Source of the DNA: Acidimicrobiia bacterium
GTDB lineage: Bacteria; Actinomycetota; Acidimicrobiia; Acidimicrobiales; Aldehydirespiratoraceae
NCBI GenBank assembly: GCA_022820805.1
Contig: JAJEEV010000033.1
Coordinates: forward strand, 1 to 64,000
Direction of reading: 5' to 3'
DNA length: 64,000 nt
In this document: positions 61,994 to 64,000 of the stretch, one piece after another
Position numbering within the stretch: the first letter of the stretch is position 1
Layout of the letters: each line of letters begins with the position of its first letter
The notes under the pieces: generated by a model
What the model was told of the DNA's origin: nothing
The model's input: the letters and a program-made list of their open reading frames with translations, nothing else
The model's database searches: none
Made by a program: the position numbers and the translations under genes

Positions 61994-62449
61994 GTGAGCG
62001 ACCACGCCGAGCAGATGCTCAGGGAGCACGGCATCCAGGTGACCGCCCAGAGGCTGGCCGTGCTGGGGGCCGTGTCGGCCCGTCCCCACGCCACCGCCGA
62101 CGACCTCGTCAACGATGTGCGCGCCCACATCGGGGCGGTGTCCCGCCAGGCGGTCTTCGACGCGCTGGGAGTGCTGTCGGAGAAGGGCCTGATCCGGCGC
62201 ATCCAGCCGGCACGGTCGGCGGCCCGCTACGAGGACCGAGTCGACGACAACCACCACCATCTGGTGTGCCGCCACTGCGGCCGCATGGTCGACGTGGACT
62301 GCGCAGCCGGGTACCGCCCGTGCCTCGATGTCGTCGACGACTTCGGCTTCGCCATCGACGAGGCCGAGGTCATCTACTGGGGCCTGTGCCCCTCCTGCCG
62401 GAAAGCGGCCGCCGCGTCCGGCCAGGAACCACTCGATCAACACCACTAA
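61994..62449 (+). CDS. furA: Fur-family regulator (FurA), upstream of catalase-peroxidase
   Basis: Metal- and peroxide-responsive repressor. 151 residues: N-terminal winged helix [47 protein letters not shown]; metal site [19 protein letters not shown] and second zinc pair CPSC, giving CxxC twice. GTG start placed by the promoter (see above). katG follows after 24 bp, the classical furA-katG pair of actinobacteria, so it probably represses katG as well as itself. Confidence 0.94.
   Translation: MSDHAEQMLREHGIQVTAQRLAVLGAVSARPHATADDLVNDVRAHIGAVSRQAVFDALGVLSEKGLIRRIQPARSAARYEDRVDDNHHHLVCRHCGRMVDVDCAAGYRPCLDVVDDFGFAIDEAEVIYWGLCPSCRKAAAASGQEPLDQHH

Positions 62450-64000
<1,551 letters not shown>

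Overview
The window is high-GC actinobacterial DNA. Mycothione reductase implies mycothiol. A gcvH-FHA-MerR-DUF151-MerR block matches the Mycobacterium Rv1826-Rv1830 order. furA sits directly before katG, several flavin/F420-type LLM oxidoreductases occur, and GTG starts are common. Gene content and the many CoA-ester and SDR genes suggest an Acidimicrobiia-like lineage (inference; no 16S rRNA is present). Genes are dense and mostly in short operons.

Layout. 1-861: tail of an IS3-family element, a stretch without recognisable genes, and tRNA-Leu(CAA). 1103-6235: type II fatty acid synthesis (fabD-fabH-fabG-acpP-fabF, convergent fabZ-like gene) and HU; FabD has an unusual C-terminal lipoyl-like domain. 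6367-11402: thiolase/DUF35 pair, a secreted repeat protein, a Cache-type lipoprotein and a CrtC-like protein. 11461-19343: gcvP, a crotonase, mycothione reductase, aroC flanked by a palindromic repeat family, and gcvT. 19358-23244 (minus strand): gcvH, FHA protein, MerR, hpt, DUF151 nuclease, second MerR and a small nuclease-like gene leading into gcvT. The glycine cleavage genes gcvP, gcvH and gcvT therefore all lie here, though not together.

23427-42649: a sugar-uptake regulon (MalK-type ATPase, GH13 alpha-glucosidase, solute-binding protein, two permeases, LacI regulator) split by other operons. Three promoters share a near-identical LacI-type operator centred on AAACGTTT. Inserted at 24743-32342 is an acyl-CoA catabolic operon; AKR, LLM monooxygenase and Gfo/Idh genes also lie between. 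42773-46505: glycerol kinase, FAD glycerol-3-phosphate dehydrogenase and an SDR, translationally coupled. 46532-53096: rhodanese, LLM oxidoreductases, AhpD-like protein, CDP-alcohol phosphatidyltransferase, HIT protein, SRAP peptidase, nitronate monooxygenase.

53224-54258 is selD, readable only if an in-frame UGA at codon 14 is decoded as selenocysteine, so the organism probably makes selenoproteins. 54339-61919 holds an MFS transporter, SDRs, an orphan excisionase-like HTH protein, and a sugar-acid set (IlvD/Edd dehydratase, SDR, DenD-like dehydrogenase). 61952-64000 is furA-katG, with a palindrome covering the -35 of a probable leaderless furA promoter; katG runs off the end.

Two dispersed non-coding repeat families are present: an 88-bp palindromic element around aroC and a 105-bp element at 19.7, 49.1 and 50.8 kb. 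No CRISPR array, rRNA, prophage or complete mobile element was seen.
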